From assembly GCF_019038415.1 (NCBI RefSeq), contig NZ_JAFKRG010000042.1, forward strand, positions 1 through 45,909: 45,909 nucleotides of DNA, given 5' to 3'. The first letter of the stretch is position 1; every line of letters starts with the position of its first letter. Source of the DNA: Synechococcus sp. CCY 9618 (GTDB lineage: Bacteria; Cyanobacteriota; Cyanobacteriia; PCC-6307; Cyanobiaceae). The position numbers and the translations under genes were made by a program. Shown here piece by piece: positions 43,896-45,909 of the stretch. The notes under the pieces were generated by a model that was not told the origin of the DNA, made no database searches, and saw only the letters and a program-made list of their open reading frames with translations.

Positions 43896-45316
43896 TCGCC
43901 GCGCTGGCGCCCGGTGCGCTGGAGAGCCTGGAGTGGGGGGGCCTGGCCCTGGCCGATCTGACCGTGCTGCTGGTGATCGGCGGCAGCATCGGCGGCCTGC
44001 TGGGCATGAAGCGCTGGGGACTGCCGGAGGCCCTGCTGGCCGGCGGACTGGGCCTGATGGTCGCCCCGGGCGGACTGGTGCCCCTGCTGCCGGAGCGGGT
44101 GATCGACCTGTGGGACCAGCTGCCCCTGCCCCTGCTCACCCTGGTGTTCGCCACCCTGCTGCTGGGCAAGCCGCTGCCGAAGCTGGGGGGCCTGTGGCGC
44201 CCGCTCTCGGCCCAGGTGCTGCTGGCCCTCACCCTCGCCTTCGGCCAGTTCGTGGTTGGGGGGCTGGCGGTGCTGTTCGTGCTCCAGCCCTGGCTGGGGG
44301 TGAGTCCGGTGATGGCCTGTCTGATCGAGGTGGCCTACGAGGGCGGCCATGGCTCGGCCGCCGCCATGGGGCCCACCTACGAGCGGCTGGGGCTGGAGGG
44401 GGCCCAGGCCCTCGGGCTGGCCATGGCCACCGTGGGCCTTCTGGCCTCCACGGTGGTGGGCGGACTGGTGGTGGTGCTGGGCCGGGCCCGGGGCTGGCTG
44501 ATGTTCGCCGAGGCCCTGCCGATCGAGGAGGTGGTGGCGATCGTGGAGGAGGAGACCCCTCCCCTGGAAGAAGTGCCGATGGATCTGCCGCTGGAGGTGG
44601 GCACGGTGGAGGTACCGGCCCTGTGGCGACAGTTGGCTGACTGGGCCGTGAACATGGCCCTTGCGGGGGTGGCGGTGCTGATCGGCTGCGGCCTGCTGGC
44701 GGGGCTGCGCTGGGCGGCCGACGGATCCGGAGGCGTCTTCGCCATGGTGATCGATGCCCTGCCGGTGTTCCCCCTGGCCCTGGTGGGCTCGCTGCTGGTG
44801 CGGCTGATCCTGGAGAAGACCGACCAGACCCAGTGGGTGTCGACCACCATCCAGGGCCAGACCGGCACCATCTCGGCCGATCTGCTGATCACCGCCGCCA
44901 CCGCCTGCCTGGATCTGAGCCTGCTGGCCCACGACTGGATCCCCCTGACCGTGCTGGCCCTGGCGGGCCTGTTCTGGAACCTGGCGGTGATCCTGCTGCT
45001 GGCGCCACGGATCCTGCCCCCCGACTGGTTCGAGCGGGCGATCATCGAGTTCGGCCAGGCCACCGGCGTGGCCGCCAGCGGCCTGCTGCTGCTGCGCATG
45101 GCCGACCCGGGCGACCGCAGCCGGGCGGTGACGGCCTTCTCGATCAAGCAGCTGCTCCTCCAGCCCCTGCTGGCTGGCGGCGTGATCACCGTGGTGGCGC
45201 CCCTGGTGGTGGACGGCTGGGGGCTGCCCGCCTGGACCGGCCTCTGCCTGGCCCTGCTGCTGCTCTGGATCGGCCTGGGCCTGTGGCTGGCGGCCCGGGC
45301 CAGGGCGGCCAGCTAG
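43892..45316 (+). CDS. GltS-type sodium/glutamate symporter family protein
   Basis: A 474-residue integral membrane protein from GTG 43892, coupled to the peptidase by GTGA. It has about ten to twelve hydrophobic segments. CLIEVAYEGGHGSAAAMGPTYER is the conserved GltS re-entrant motif region in the first half. A charged central loop (EEVVAIVEEETPPLEEVPMD) is larger and more acidic than in E. coli GltS. A role in Na+-driven glutamate uptake is inferred from the family. Pairing with a peptidase gene suggests shared amino-acid metabolism. Confidence 0.82.
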   Translation: MIAALAPGALESLEWGGLALADLTVLLVIGGSIGGLLGMKRWGLPEALLAGGLGLMVAPGGLVPLLPERVIDLWDQLPLPLLTLVFATLLLGKPLPKLGGLWRPLSAQVLLALTLAFGQFVVGGLAVLFVLQPWLGVSPVMACLIEVAYEGGHGSAAAMGPTYERLGLEGAQALGLAMATVGLLASTVVGGLVVVLGRARGWLMFAEALPIEEVVAIVEEETPPLEEVPMDLPLEVGTVEVPALWRQLADWAVNMALAGVAVLIGCGLLAGLRWAADGSGGVFAMVIDALPVFPLALVGSLLVRLILEKTDQTQWVSTTIQGQTGTISADLLITAATACLDLSLLAHDWIPLTVLALAGLFWNLAVILLLAPRILPPDWFERAIIEFGQATGVAASGLLLLRMADPGDRSRAVTAFSIKQLLLQPLLAGGVITVVAPLVVDGWGLPAWTGLCLALLLLWIGLGLWLAARARAAS

Positions 45317-45329
45317 CTCAGCGGACCGT

Positions 45330-45345
45330 CGCGCCGAAAGGCGCG
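45330..45345. terminator. Perfect hairpin with GAAA loop
   Basis: CGCGCC-GAAA-GGCGCG, a 6-bp GC stem with a stable tetraloop, lies in the 30-base gap between the converging transporter and SDR genes. It is flanked by direct copies of GCTCAGCGGACC (45316-45327 and 45345-45356). There is no T-tract. A bidirectional terminator is the likeliest role. Confidence 0.45.
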
Positions 45346-45346
45346 C

Positions 45347-45909
45347 TCAGCGGACCATCGCCGCCACGTTGCCCCCATCGACGGTGAGCACGGCGCCGGT
45401 GGTGCGCTGCAGCAGGGCCAGGGCCACGAAGGCGTCGGCCACATCGGCGGCGCGCACCTCGGCCCCCAGCAGGTTGCCGGCCATGTAGAGCTCCTCGCTC
45501 AGGCCCCGGGCGGCGGAGCGCTCCCGTATCAATCTGTCGTCGAGCAGGCCGGAGCGGATGCGGTCGGCGTTGATGGCGTTGACCCGCACCCCGGCCTCGC
45601 CCTCCTCCAGGGCGTACTGACGCACCAGGGCCAGCAGGGCTGCCTTGCTGATGCCGTAGGCGCCGAAGTTGGGGCCGGGATTCAGGGCCTGCTTGCTGAC
45701 GTTGAACAGCAGCTGGCCGCCCAGACCCTGGGCATGGAACACCGCCAGGGCCGCCTGGGCGACGGCCTGGTGGGCGAAGAAGTTGAGCTCGAAGCTGGCC
45801 CGCAGATCGGCCTCGGCCAGGGTGGCCATCGGGCCGGTCCAGGCGGCGCCGGCGTTGCTCACCACGATGTCGAGGCCGCCGAAGCGGGCGGCCACCGCGG
45901 CGGTGGCCG
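45347..45909 (-). CDS. SDR oxidoreductase, 3' part of a larger gene
   Basis: The frame runs off the right edge, so only the C-terminal ~187 residues are seen. GLDIVVSNAGAAWTGPM carries the SDR NAG motif and FGAYGISKAALLALVRQYAL the YxxxK active site; LTVDGGN is the usual end. The stretches VNAINADRIRSGLL, YMAGNLLGAEV and TTGAVLTVDGGN resemble the dehydrogenase half of bifunctional RhaD-like aldolase/short-chain dehydrogenase proteins, so the missing part may include an aldolase domain. That can be decided only with sequence beyond the window. Confidence 0.8.
   Translation of the reverse strand, partial: ATAAVAARFGGLDIVVSNAGAAWTGPMATLAEADLRASFELNFFAHQAVAQAALAVFHAQGLGGQLLFNVSKQALNPGPNFGAYGISKAALLALVRQYALEEGEAGVRVNAINADRIRSGLLDDRLIRERSAARGLSEELYMAGNLLGAEVRAADVADAFVALALLQRTTGAVLTVDGGNVAAMVR

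Overview
This 45.9 kb window is chromosomal DNA of a high-GC picocyanobacterium of the Synechococcus/Cyanobium type. The evidence is the start of psbA (photosystem II D1) at the left edge, psbX, ycf66, a high-light-inducible protein, a CP12 of the picocyanobacterial form, a Mg-type HemB, and a circularly permuted two-piece tmRNA whose tag reads ANNIVRFSRQAAPVAA. Genes are densely packed and often overlap by 4 bases (ATGA or GTGA). Several genes appear to start with TTG or GTG. No transposase, integrase, CRISPR array or rRNA operon was seen.

Layout. 1-91: 5' end of psbA (minus). 298-1067: two small exported proteins. 1075-2034: aspartoacylase (minus). 2082-5613: a tightly coupled trio of glutathionyl-hydroquinone-reductase-like GST, DUF2301 membrane protein and ABC-F ATPase. 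5594-6015: an unknown gene frameshifted by an exact 14-bp tandem duplication. 6206-8750: cp12, obg and a MalK/GgtA-like sugar-transport ATPase. 8776-13704: mutS2, a glyoxalase-fold protein, hemB and a DnaJ-type co-chaperone, all minus. 13852-14848: an exported thioredoxin-like protein and a PilZ protein.

14849-19115 is looser and looks accessory. It holds the permuted ssrA gene, an RlmL-like rRNA methyltransferase, a duplicated pair of small exported two-cysteine proteins, one exported orphan, and 750 bases without a convincing gene. Next come a GH13 alpha-amylase, a small protein resembling a free-standing subtilase prodomain, and a divergently transcribed kexin-like subtilase carrying its own prodomain and a P domain. 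This protease/prodomain pair is the most interesting candidate for an undescribed system.

23505-33198 is mostly core: a holin-like/DUF883 membrane pair, smc, a PRC-barrel protein, msrB, an LpxB-related protein, tRNA-Leu(GAG), accC, a YggT protein and psbX. 33260-35350 has ycf66 and two tandem beta-propeller-like lipoproteins. 35351-38040 (minus) has an HLIP, an SbmA/BacA-like ABC exporter and a HIT protein. 38147-45316 holds comM, a small basic protein, rpsU, a DUF3747 protein, a small membrane protein, def, an S9 peptidase and a GltS-type transporter. The right edge cuts an SDR that resembles the C-terminal half of a bifunctional aldolase/dehydrogenase.

The functions seen cover photosynthesis (psbA, psbX, HLIP, cp12, ycf66), tetrapyrrole and fatty-acid supply (hemB, accC), ribosome rescue and maturation (ssrA, obg, rlmL-like, rpsU, def, ABC-F), chromosome maintenance and DNA uptake (smc, mutS2, comM) and repair of oxidative damage (msrB, GST). 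All assignments come from reading the translated sequence; no database search was run.
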